The notes beneath the pieces are model-generated. The model was not told the origin of the DNA. It saw only the letters and a list, made by a program, of their open reading frames with translations, and made no database searches. A stretch of DNA of 64,000 nucleotides from Corynebacterium occultum (GTDB lineage: Bacteria; Actinomycetota; Actinomycetes; Mycobacteriales; Mycobacteriaceae), in NCBI RefSeq assembly GCF_009734425.1, contig NZ_CP046455.1, positions 744,001-808,000 on the forward strand. Reading direction: 5' to 3'. Positions 51,105 through 58,229 of this stretch are shown here, piece by piece; the stretch's first letter is position 1; every line of letters starts with the position of its first letter. A program made the position numbers and the translations under genes.

Positions 51105-52025
51105 CTAACCCATGCTGGAAAGCACGTTCAACAGCTGGGCTCCCTGGTTGATCTGCTCCGCGGTGGGAGCCTGACCAGCTGCCGGCAGGGAGGAACCAGC
51201 CGCCGGCGGGGGAGTGGTACCCGGGTTCACATAGTCGGAGTTGGAACCACCGGAGTTGCCCGGGATGGAGGGAAGCGCCACACCCGGGGTCCACTGGCCC
51301 CAATCAGCGGCGTAGACATTGTTGATGTCAATGCCCACGCCATCCAGGGTGTCCTTGTCGATACGGATCTGGTGGATGGTGGTACGCGGGTGGATCTTTC
51401 CGCCAGAACCCCAGTTGTGCATCCAGAAGAACTCACCCAGGCCATCTTCGGTGGCCCACTGGACTACGTTGTAGTTGCCGTAGATGCCCATCTGGTAGCC
51501 GGCCGCGTGCAGCGCCACCTCGAAAGCCCGGAGGTAGGGGCTGATCTGCCCGTTGAATTCGCTCAGGCTGGGGTTGTCATCGATGGCAACGTAGATCGGC
51601 CGATTGGTGGGACCACCGGCAGCCACATGCAGGGCAATGGCCTTCGGTGCATGGATGGCGGCACCGGCGGCGCCCCGCTTCCAATCAGCGGTCTCTGCCT
51701 TACCGAACTGGTAGACGCTGGCGGTCTGCAGACCCAGGGCAGCGAATGCCTGAGTCTCCCGCAGAGTCACCGGCTTGCCCACCATCCAGCTCTCCGTGCC
51801 CGGCCGACGATCCGAGACATAGCGGACCGCACCCAGGTGGCCGGCATTCTTGATCGACTGGGCGCTGGGAACCCCGGCGGCGTAGTCGATTACGGTACCG
51901 AGCACCGGTCCCAGGGCGAAGGCCTTGGGGGCGGCCTGGACGGCGACACCTGCGGTCACCGCGACGGCAGCCGCCCGGAAGAGCGTCCGGCGGCTGATGG
52001 GGGCATTGAAGGGCGATGTGGTCAT
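51105..52025 (-). CDS. Tat-exported DUF1906 (glycoside-hydrolase-like, Rv2525c-type) protein
   Basis: The 306-aa preprotein has a twin-arginine signal (ISRRTLFRAAAVAVTAGVAV, cleavage near APKAFA) and a DUF1906 TIM-barrel-like domain: VIDYAAGVPSAQSIKNAG, AVRYVSDRRPGTESWMVGKP, RPIYVAIDDN and YGNYNVVQWATEDGLG. A Pro/Gly-rich tail follows. The family resembles glycoside hydrolases of the GH25 type and acts in the cell envelope; the substrate is unproven. This is the last core gene before the integrated element. Confidence 0.83.
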   Translation of the reverse strand: MTTSPFNAPISRRTLFRAAAVAVTAGVAVQAAPKAFALGPVLGTVIDYAAGVPSAQSIKNAGHLGAVRYVSDRRPGTESWMVGKPVTLRETQAFAALGLQTASVYQFGKAETADWKRGAAGAAIHAPKAIALHVAAGGPTNRPIYVAIDDNPSLSEFNGQISPYLRAFEVALHAAGYQMGIYGNYNVVQWATEDGLGEFFWMHNWGSGGKIHPRTTIHQIRIDKDTLDGVGIDINNVYAADWGQWTPGVALPSIPGNSGGSNSDYVNPGTTPPPAAGSSLPAAGQAPTAEQINQGAQLLNVLSSMG

Positions 52026-52310
52026 CCGAGTGACTTCCTTAGGGGTTCAACCGCTCACCCCGGAGGGTGAGCCATGCGAAATGCACCTGAAAAAATGCAA
52101 CAGGAGTCACGTTAGCAATAGCCTTATGCTTCTACCAGATGAATGTGGACACACTTTTTCAGGATAAAGCACCTGAAAGTATCACCCAACTGGGTGAATG
52201 CGGGCTTGATTGGGGAAAGAATATCTACAGGCTCTTCTGGGATCCCGGGGGAGAGAGCCAACCATTGTGTGGGGGAATTCGTGTGTCACGGTGAATGAGA
52301 AATGAAGCAA

Positions 52311-52348
52311 CCCCCTGACCTTCCACTTCATCGTGGCTGTTCAGGGGG
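52311..52348 (-). terminator. Terminator of the tRNA gene whose 3' end borders the element
   Basis: CCCCCTGA and TCAGGGGG pair around a loop that holds a small CCAC/GTGG stem. It lies directly beyond the tRNA 3' end, as expected for the original tRNA transcript. The T run is poor. Confidence 0.45.
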
Positions 52349-52357
52349 GTGTTTCTG

Positions 52358-52385
52358 TGGTGCCCCAGAGAGGAATCGAACCTCT
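52358..52385 (-). other. attachment site: 3' end of a tRNA gene (T arm, acceptor, CCA)
   Basis: On the minus strand AGAGG TTCGATT CCTCT forms a perfect T arm, followed by CTGGGGC, the discriminator A and CCA. The rest of a tRNA is missing: the bases beyond (52386-52420) do not form an anticodon or D arm. This is the usual trace left when an element integrates in the 3' end of a tRNA; the intact tRNA (5' acceptor strand GCCCCAG) should be at the far end. The isoacceptor is not determined. Confidence 0.75.
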
Positions 52386-52414
52386 GACGTTCTACTGTTT
52401 ACCTGCAGTTATCG

Positions 52415-53521
52415 TCAATTTACCTCGCTTTCCACGACCTTTCCACGATCCTGGGGGAAAGCATCCACTATGGCGTCGAGGTCGGAGTCGAAAAGATGAC
52501 TGTATTTATCGAGGGTCATCTTCGCTGAACTGTGGCCCAACTGGCGCTGGATTACCAGGACATTGGCACCGGCAGAGTGAAGCACTGAGGCAGCAGCATG
52601 GCGGAGATCGTGGGGGGTGACATCGGGGAAAGAGCCGTCGATCTCTTTGCAGGCATCGACCGCAGAGTGCCACCAGGAGCGGCGGCTCGGGGTTGTCACA
52701 TGCCTGCCGTTCCGATTAGTCCATAGAAGAGCGGTGGGGCGTTTGTCCTTCATCGCCTCCTTGAGGTGGGGAATGACTGGTGTTGGGATGGCGACGCTCC
52801 TGGCGGTGCCGGTCTTTGTTCCTCCGACAATGACCTTTCCTCCCACAGTGGAGGCTGACTTTGTGATGGCAGCCCGCTGCTTCTGGAGGTCCACGTCGGC
52901 CACAGTCAAAGCGGCTGCTTCCCCCCAGCGCACTCCCGTGTAGGCGAGGAAGGCCACTAAGGACTTGTAGCGATTCGTCTGTTTGATGAGAAGACTGACT
53001 TGTTCTTGATTAAGTGTCGTGTCCTTCGACTGCTGTCGGGACGGTAGCTGCACCCCAGCGCAAGGGCTCGTGCGCAATTGACGAAGACGAACCGCGTCAT
53101 CGAAGAGGTTCCTCAGGAGGTTGAAGGCGCGATGAATAGTGGAGGCTGACAGGTTGAGTTGGTCTACCCAGTCCTGAACCTCGGCGGGATGGACACTCCC
53201 CACGGTCCTGTGTCCCCACACCGGCTCCACATGATTGCGCCAAGCCGCTTCCATGCTGCGCCACGAGGACACGGTGAGTTGTTTCTCGCGTGCGATTTTC
53301 CACCGGAGCCACACCTCGGCGATTGTGGTGCGCTGGTCCTCGGGCCTGATCCATTCGCCGGTCCTGGCAGAGACAGCGTTGCTGTCTGCCCATGCTTGGG
53401 CCTCATCCTTCGTTCGGAATCCCTGTTTGGTTCGACCGACACCGTCAGGGCCAGCGTATTGAACTCGCCACATGTAGCCTTTTTTGGCCTTTTTTGCTGG
53501 GTACTTTTGGATTGATGCCAT
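52415..53521 (-). CDS. int: Tyrosine-type site-specific integrase
   Basis: The 368-aa recombinase has an N-terminal AP2-like arm-binding domain (MWRVQYAGPDGVGRTKQGF), a SAM-like core-binding region (about 65-160) and a catalytic domain with Arg198 (TGVRWGE), His304-x-x-Arg307 (HDLRHAAAS), His330 (QLGHSS) and Tyr340 (DKYSHLF). It integrates and excises the element at the tRNA 3' end, 30 bp away. ATG 53521 has AGGAG 8-9 bases upstream; the frame is open to 53569. It is 13 bp downstream of the repressor gene, probably in one transcript. Confidence 0.92.
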   Translation of the reverse strand: MASIQKYPAKKAKKGYMWRVQYAGPDGVGRTKQGFRTKDEAQAWADSNAVSARTGEWIRPEDQRTTIAEVWLRWKIAREKQLTVSSWRSMEAAWRNHVEPVWGHRTVGSVHPAEVQDWVDQLNLSASTIHRAFNLLRNLFDDAVRLRQLRTSPCAGVQLPSRQQSKDTTLNQEQVSLLIKQTNRYKSLVAFLAYTGVRWGEAAALTVADVDLQKQRAAITKSASTVGGKVIVGGTKTGTARSVAIPTPVIPHLKEAMKDKRPTALLWTNRNGRHVTTPSRRSWWHSAVDACKEIDGSFPDVTPHDLRHAAASVLHSAGANVLVIQRQLGHSSAKMTLDKYSHLFDSDLDAIVDAFPQDRGKVVESEVN

Positions 53522-53534
53522 GGGGTGATCTCCT

Positions 53535-53873
53535 CTAATGAGTAGGGGGTTTGTCGGGGGAATTTTCATCAGTTGCTTCTGCGGCCCGTAGTCGGCGAGT
53601 GACCTCAGTGGCCAGCTCTTCCGCCGTGGCTGACCCCAAAGCTGCCTCTCTGTCAGCCCTTGAAGGGATCGCCCATTTGGGGTTCAGGAAGCCTAGGTCG
53701 ATGAGGGTTTTGACCGGATTCACGTCGTAAGCCTCCGAGATGTCGATGACAGTTTCGATTCGAGGGCCCCGGTAGATCTGATTTTGAAGTGTGCGTCGGG
53801 ATACACCGATCTTCTCGGCGATCTCGCCTTGGCTGTCCTTGGTGACGTTCGATAACCATTCACGGAACTTCAT
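53535..53873 (-). CDS. Helix-turn-helix repressor, element immunity regulator
   Basis: The protein of about 112 aa has an XRE/Cro-like helix-turn-helix in GEIAEKIGVSRRTLQNQIYR (about residues 14-33), then IETVIDISEAYDVNPVKTLI and a charged C-terminus. It resembles small immunity repressors of actinobacterial prophages. ATG 53873 is preferred: TACCGT (minus strand) lies 6 bases before it, so it may be leaderless; a TTG at 53915 is in frame. It is divergent from the lytic-side genes, with operator-like repeats in between, and precedes int. Confidence 0.72.
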   Translation of the reverse strand: MKFREWLSNVTKDSQGEIAEKIGVSRRTLQNQIYRGPRIETVIDISEAYDVNPVKTLIDLGFLNPKWAIPSRADREAALGSATAEELATEVTRRLRAAEATDENSPDKPPTH

Positions 53874-53910
53874 GTGCTCACGGTAGCGTCCGATGCGCTC
53901 TTGCGCAACA

Positions 53911-53975
53911 TTCAAGTAATTCTTCCGGTACTTGAAAAATTAGTCCCCCGGATTGGGCGGGAAAAAATTCAAGTA
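53911..53975. promoter_or_regulatory. Operator-like region with TTCAAGTA half-sites
   Basis: TTCAAGTA at 53911-53918 and its complement TACTTGAA at 53929-53936 form an 8-bp inverted repeat with a 10-bp spacer. Another TTCAAGTA lies at 53968-53975. The region is between the repressor and excisionase genes, where a lysogeny switch would be expected. Confidence 0.55.
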
Positions 53976-54123
53976 GATTGCTCTCCATTTGAATATCTTT
54001 CCGCAGGTCAGACGGTTGACGTGGTGCGCTTAGATATGCAATGGTGATCTGTGGCAGGCCAGCGTGTTGGGAAGCTGGCTGCGCACCTGATGAGCTAAAT
54101 GGTTCTCTAGAGGAGGGGCATAG

Positions 54124-54297
54124 ATGGAGTACGGCACCTGGCTGACAACGGACGAGGCGGCGAGCTATCTACGATGCTCCCCGTCACATGTCCGGCGAGA
54201 GCTGCGTAGGAAGAACCTTCAGGGAGTGCTTCTCGGGCAGACCTACCGAATCCGCCGCGAGTGGGCCGACGAGTACCTGGAGGGGTTGGCCGCATGA
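54124..54297 (+). CDS. Excisionase/AlpA-like helix-turn-helix protein
   Basis: The 57-aa frame (WLTTDEAASYLRCSPSHVRR, ending in REWADEYLEGLAA) is a MerR/excisionase-type DNA-binding domain: helix-turn-helix at residues 6-25 and a wing (GVLLGQTYRIRREW). Such proteins act in excision or activate early genes in satellites (AlpA). AGGAGG at 54111 lies 7 bases before the ATG. The stop overlaps the next start as ATGA. Confidence 0.75.
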   Translation: MEYGTWLTTDEAASYLRCSPSHVRRELRRKNLQGVLLGQTYRIRREWADEYLEGLAA

Positions 54298-54389
54298 GAC
54301 GCGACAGGATCGACCGCGATCTCTCCACCGATGGTGACCGTCAAGGCGGAGGATCAGGGGCAAGAGTTGTAAAGAGGGGAGTGATGTGA
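54294..54389 (+). CDS. Small coupled ORF, unknown
   Basis: A 31-aa basic frame beginning MRRDRIDRDLSTDGDRQGGG overlaps the excisionase stop by 4 bp (ATGA), so translation could be coupled. It has no recognised domain. An alternative frame begins at GTG 54386 but looks like a shadow. Confidence 0.35.
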   Translation: MRRDRIDRDLSTDGDRQGGGSGARVVKRGVM

Positions 54390-54437
54390 AGCAGGACGAT
54401 TCGCACCCGGAATTCAAACCACAGCGATACATAAAGC

Positions 54438-54471
54438 AAAAAAGGACCCGACGTTCGCACACGTCGAGTCC
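54438..54471 (-). terminator. Leftward Rho-independent terminator between excisionase and antirepressor genes
   Basis: Read leftward, GGAC-T-CGACGT pairs with ACGTCG-G-GTCC around a 6-base loop and is followed by TTTTTT. No minus-strand gene ends nearby; it may shield the repressor-int unit from antisense transcription. Confidence 0.6.
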
Positions 54472-54486
54472 CAGTCAAAATGAAAG

Positions 54487-54945
54487 GTGTCTCCCTTGTT
54501 TGACCACCGTAATCCTAACATGCATGAGAGCCGTAGCTCATGTCCTCCGTGGGGAGCTCATTCCCCCTGGCTCTGCCAGCAGCAGGGTGGGGCAAGGGCT
54601 CTGGTGTGCAGCCAATATGACTGTATTGAGTGTGTTCCCACGAATGGAACTCACAGCATTGGGGTTCTCGCCAAGAGCATGGGGATGGGCCGGCAGCAGT
54701 TGTTTGATGAGCTCCATGAGAAGCGGATCTTGATGTCTGGAGCCGGCATGAGGAACACCCCATACCAGCCCTACGCACACCATTTTGAGGTGTTTCAGGT
54801 CCAGTTTCCGAGGATCGACGGAACCTATGGTGAGGGCTACACCACAAGAGTGAAAACTTCGGGGATCAACTACGTCAGGAAGCGACTGGAGCTTCCTCCT
54901 CTGGACTTCCCCTTTCCACTAAGAGACGGGAAGCCCACCAGGTAA
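54487..54945 (+). CDS. KilAC-type phage antirepressor with Cys-rich N-terminus
   Basis: The 152-aa protein has a KilA-C (ANT-like) DNA-binding C-terminal half: SIGVLAKSMGMGRQQLFDEL, then HEKRILMSGAGMRNTPYQPY and VKTSGINYVRKRLELP. Such domains occur in phage antirepressors. The N-terminal 50 residues contain cysteines at 19, 30, 41, 46 and 49 (CSQYDCIEC), a possible zinc site not usual in the family. GTG 54487 is the longest start; ATG 54520 also works. Ribosome signals are weak, so the start is uncertain. Confidence 0.68.
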   Translation: MSPLFDHRNPNMHESRSSCPPWGAHSPWLCQQQGGARALVCSQYDCIECVPTNGTHSIGVLAKSMGMGRQQLFDELHEKRILMSGAGMRNTPYQPYAHHFEVFQVQFPRIDGTYGEGYTTRVKTSGINYVRKRLELPPLDFPFPLRDGKPTR

Positions 54946-55143
54946 ACGACCCTCCTTTTCCTCCTCGCCCTGATACAAGTCAGAGAGCGGAAACCTTCAA
55001 AGAATGACCGCAGGGCGGGGAGGATGCGCTCTTGAGTGCTGTAGAGGACCGACCGCCCAGCTCCGGCTCGTGAACAATCCTCCCATCTGGTCAAGACAGG
55101 TGCTGAGCCTGGACAGGGCTTGACGAACGAGATTCGAGCTCAC

Positions 55144-55173
55144 GACTGGACCTGCCTAACCACAGGCCCAGTC
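55144..55173 (+). other. Hairpin in the 347-bp gap before the primase
   Basis: GACTGG-A-CCTG pairs with CAGG-C-CCAGTC around CCTAACCA. The gap 54946-55292 has no convincing gene. This stem-loop and a possible TTGACG (-35) near 55120 are the only structures I see. Confidence 0.35.
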
Positions 55174-55292
55174 AGCGCCCTGGAACAGCAGAGGCACAGC
55201 TCGTTCTTGCACGATTTTCCGCATCAAGACTTCAACAAGAAATCCACCCACCGTCCCCTATGGGGACACTTCAGAAGTAAGGAGGTCTTCTA

Positions 55293-56063
55293 ATGGCCAC
55301 ACCGACAACATGGGACGGGCTATCTCCCAGGCACCACGCCGCGTTAGAGCTGGCACAGCTAGGATTCCGAGTCTTCCCACTCAATGGAAAACTCCCGATT
55401 CTCAAGGGATATCAGAACGAGGCCACCCGTGACCCGAACAAGATCAACTGGTGGTGGTACCAGATGCCCTTCTCCAATATCGGAGGGATGGTCTTCAACG
55501 GGCACATCGTAGTTGATATTGACCCTCGAAACGGAGGTGACGACACCTGGCAGGAACTCAACGAGGGTTGTGACCTCCCGACAACCCTCACTGCCCGCAC
55601 AAGTCGAGGGGGACGCCACCTGTGGTTCAAGCTCCCCTACAACCTGCCTGTGCGAGGCAAAGCCGGCCCGGGAATCGATCTGAAGAACTCACGCCAGCTC
55701 ACGGTCCTGCCCGGGTCAATCCATCCGACCACTGGAGAGGCGTACAGATGGGAAACTATGACACCAATAGCCATGCTCCCGGACCATCTGATCAGGACGG
55801 TGTTTAGGGCGAGCTGGAATCCAAAGAAGAGGGCACGCACCTTCGTAGGTAAGGAGGACAGGGCTTTGCTCCGGACGCTGACCGGTGCTCGGGAGGGAGA
55901 AAGAAACAACCTGCTCTTTTGGGTGGGTTGTCGGGTCTACGAGAAGGGTCTCAACCTCGACGAGGACCTGCTCGAAGTCGCACTAGATATCGGGCTCGAC
56001 CTCCCCGAAATCGAGGGAACCCTTGAAAGCGCCCGACATGCGGTTTTGGGGGGCAGCCGATGA
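55293..56063 (+). CDS. Prim-pol-type DNA primase/polymerase (bifunctional primase domain)
   Basis: The 256-aa protein has the prim-pol N-terminal domain: LAQLGFRVFPLNGKLPIL, VVDIDPRNGG with the two catalytic aspartates (75, 77), and TSRGGRHLWFKLP with the conserved histidine. It lacks a C-terminal helicase, which is encoded by the next gene. It is likely the priming enzyme for replication of the element. A strong AAGGAGG precedes ATG 55293. The stop overlaps the helicase start (ATGA). Confidence 0.87.
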   Translation: MATPTTWDGLSPRHHAALELAQLGFRVFPLNGKLPILKGYQNEATRDPNKINWWWYQMPFSNIGGMVFNGHIVVDIDPRNGGDDTWQELNEGCDLPTTLTARTSRGGRHLWFKLPYNLPVRGKAGPGIDLKNSRQLTVLPGSIHPTTGEAYRWETMTPIAMLPDHLIRTVFRASWNPKKRARTFVGKEDRALLRTLTGAREGERNNLLFWVGCRVYEKGLNLDEDLLEVALDIGLDLPEIEGTLESARHAVLGGSR

Positions 56064-57670
56064 TCTCCTTTGGTGACCATGAACCAGGCCCCGCACCGGA
56101 GGAACTGTCAATTGAACTAGAGGAAGAACAGGAACGTGAAGATCCGAACCAGCCGGTGGCGGTGAAGCTGATTCGCCTCGCGGAACAGCGCTTCCAGTTT
56201 GGGGTCACTCCATCCGGTGACCCGTTTGCCTACCAAGAAGACAAGCCACACCTGGTCCACATGTTCAGAGGAGGCCGTAGGGGGCTTCGGGCAGACCTGG
56301 CGCGTGCCTTCTTCGAAACGGAAGGACGAGTGGCTAATCAAGCAGCTCTCGCGGATTGCCTGGTGGTTCTGGAAGGTGTCGCAAGCGACGTCTCTCCGGA
56401 AGAACTCCACCTACGAGTAGCCGAGAAGGACGGGGCTGTCTACATCGACCGAGGTGACCCGGAAGGAACTGTCTTTCGGGTGGCCGGAGGAAAGTGGACA
56501 GCACAGACCACCGCTCCGGTGAAGTTCCATAGGACTGAGCTCACGTCGGAGCTTCCCGCACCGGGAGAGCACCCGGAGGGAGCCGTAGGGGTCAGGGATC
56601 TCTTCGGTCATCTCAATATCGTCGAGGAGGATCATCGTCCCGTTCTCGCCTGGCTGGTGGCGTCCCTCATCGCGCCCAATATCCCGCATCCAGTCCTGGC
56701 TCTCTTAGCCGAGCAGGGGACCGCCAAAAGCACGGCCACAAAGAGACTAGGGCAAATGGTTGACCCCTCCTCTGTGCAGAATCGGACAGCACCCCGCGGG
56801 GAAGAACAATGGGTGACAGCAGCGGCTGGTTCCTGGGTCGTCGGGATTGACAACGCCTCTTCCATCCAGCCCTGGTTCAGCGACGCTCTTTGCAGAGCAG
56901 TCACAGGCGACGGCGATGTGAAGAGGAGGCTCTACAGCGACGGCGACCTAGCAATCATCCGATTCCGTCGCTGCGTAATCCTCAACGGAATCGACATCGG
57001 GGCCCTGCGGGGCGATCTATCCGATAGGCTTCTCGCCGTTAACCTCCACATGATCCCTGAGGAGGAAAGAAGGCCCGAGGATCAACTGAACGCGGAATGG
57101 GACGAGAACTACCCGTACTTGTTCGGGGCTCTCCTGTCCTTTTCTGCTGAAGTCCACGAGCTTCTCCCGTCGATCAAGCTGGAGAAGATGCCCCGTATGG
57201 CCGACTTCGCTCGAATACTCGCCGCAGTCGATCAAGTCGCCGACAAGTGGGGGCTGCCCGGAGAATCTGGACTCGACCGGTTCACCCGCCGCGCAGAGGA
57301 CTTGGCGAAGGACTCGCTGGCATCGAACGCCTTCATTATGGGGATTCTCGTAATCGCTGAAAAGAATGGTATCCGAGAGAAGACTTCGGCGGAGATCCTG
57401 AAGGAGGTGGAGCTCCACATGCAGCTCACCGAGGCGGACTGGCGGCGTCCTCAGCGTGGATGGCCGACGAGTCCGAAAGCCGTCACGGGTTTCTTGAAGC
57501 GGAACATTCCTCAAATGCGCAAGACTGGATGGCAGGTCTTCGATGATGAGGGTCGCAATAAGGACGGAACTATCAGGTGGACGATCGAGCTAGAGGAGGG
57601 GAGTAATCCTGCCCCGCCATCCCCGCCACCCCTGCTTTCACAGATGACTGAGGTGCAACACGACGGGTGA
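56060..57670 (+). CDS. AAA/SF3-like replicative helicase of the element
   Basis: The 536-aa protein has an N-terminal region of about 180 residues with unknown domains, then an ATPase core: LLAEQGTAKSTATKRLG (Walker A at about 218-225, with A-K-S-T in place of G-K-S/T), WVVGIDNASSIQ (Walker B) and DLAIIRFRRCVILNGID (sensor-like). The winged-helix-like tail (TSPKAVTGFLKRNIPQM) is typical of primase-helicase proteins of phages and satellites. It is translationally coupled to the primase gene. Together they probably replicate the element. Confidence 0.78.
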   Translation: MISFGDHEPGPAPEELSIELEEEQEREDPNQPVAVKLIRLAEQRFQFGVTPSGDPFAYQEDKPHLVHMFRGGRRGLRADLARAFFETEGRVANQAALADCLVVLEGVASDVSPEELHLRVAEKDGAVYIDRGDPEGTVFRVAGGKWTAQTTAPVKFHRTELTSELPAPGEHPEGAVGVRDLFGHLNIVEEDHRPVLAWLVASLIAPNIPHPVLALLAEQGTAKSTATKRLGQMVDPSSVQNRTAPRGEEQWVTAAAGSWVVGIDNASSIQPWFSDALCRAVTGDGDVKRRLYSDGDLAIIRFRRCVILNGIDIGALRGDLSDRLLAVNLHMIPEEERRPEDQLNAEWDENYPYLFGALLSFSAEVHELLPSIKLEKMPRMADFARILAAVDQVADKWGLPGESGLDRFTRRAEDLAKDSLASNAFIMGILVIAEKNGIREKTSAEILKEVELHMQLTEADWRRPQRGWPTSPKAVTGFLKRNIPQMRKTGWQVFDDEGRNKDGTIRWTIELEEGSNPAPPSPPPLLSQMTEVQHDG

Positions 57671-57681
57671 TTCGTATGATG

Positions 57682-57740
57682 TCCTCTGCCCGACTCCAAC
57701 CTTCCCCGCGAGGCGGGGAACCGAAGACGATGGCAGAGGA
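57682..57740 (+). other. Nested inverted repeats (possible origin or structured RNA)
   Basis: TCCTCTGCC (57682-57690) pairs with GGCAGAGGA (57732-57740). Inside it TTCCCCGC (57702-57709) pairs with GCGGGGAA (57713-57720) around a 3-base loop. The structure starts 12 bp after the helicase gene. Confidence 0.5.
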
Positions 57741-57894
57741 TTGTCCCTTCCTATCACCCGCCTGATACCTCCCCCTTGACCAGTGGGTACAGATAAGCGG
57801 GGACGACGGGGATGAAAACACCCTCCTCTCTAGCTAGTGCCGAAGGTCGGAACCTTGCAAAATAGCAATCCACGTATCAGGATCATCATTTATT

Positions 57895-57918
57895 CAAATC
57901 CTGAGTTAAACCTCAGGA
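57895..57918 (-). terminator. Probable terminator of the Type ISP gene
   Basis: On the minus strand TCCTGAG GTTTAA CTCAGGA is followed by TTTGAATAAAT. The 7-bp stem lies 310 bp beyond the ISP stop. The rest of 57671-58229 shows no convincing gene. Confidence 0.5.
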
Positions 57919-58229
57919 CGTCGGACCCGGCGTCTTCGCTCACGTTCTGCTGCCGGAAGCACAGTCTCTACCTTGATGTTTAGGAGCCCCGGGCGGGTGC
58001 TCAGTCATGGTGTCCTTGTTACTGCAGTTGAAGCGCTGAACCCATAGACCCAGGTAAACTTTCAAGTTCTCAAGTGTCAAAATCACAGACGGACACATAG
58101 TGAAATGTCCTCCCCCAGGCCTCTTCTGAGGAGTCGCGCCAGCCTCCTATCCAGGAGGAGTACACGATCCTCGACTAGGGCGAGACACCTCACTGTGTCC
58201 CTAACGCGACTGCCAGGAGTCCCACCGCT

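Noticed and set aside
52386..52460. Complete tRNA at the element border
   Set aside because: Only the T arm and acceptor can be folded; bases beyond do not form anticodon or D arms.
54386..54733. 115-codon frame overlapping the KilAC gene
   Set aside because: Its second half is the shifted frame of the KilAC domain, which has recognisable homology; its product has none.
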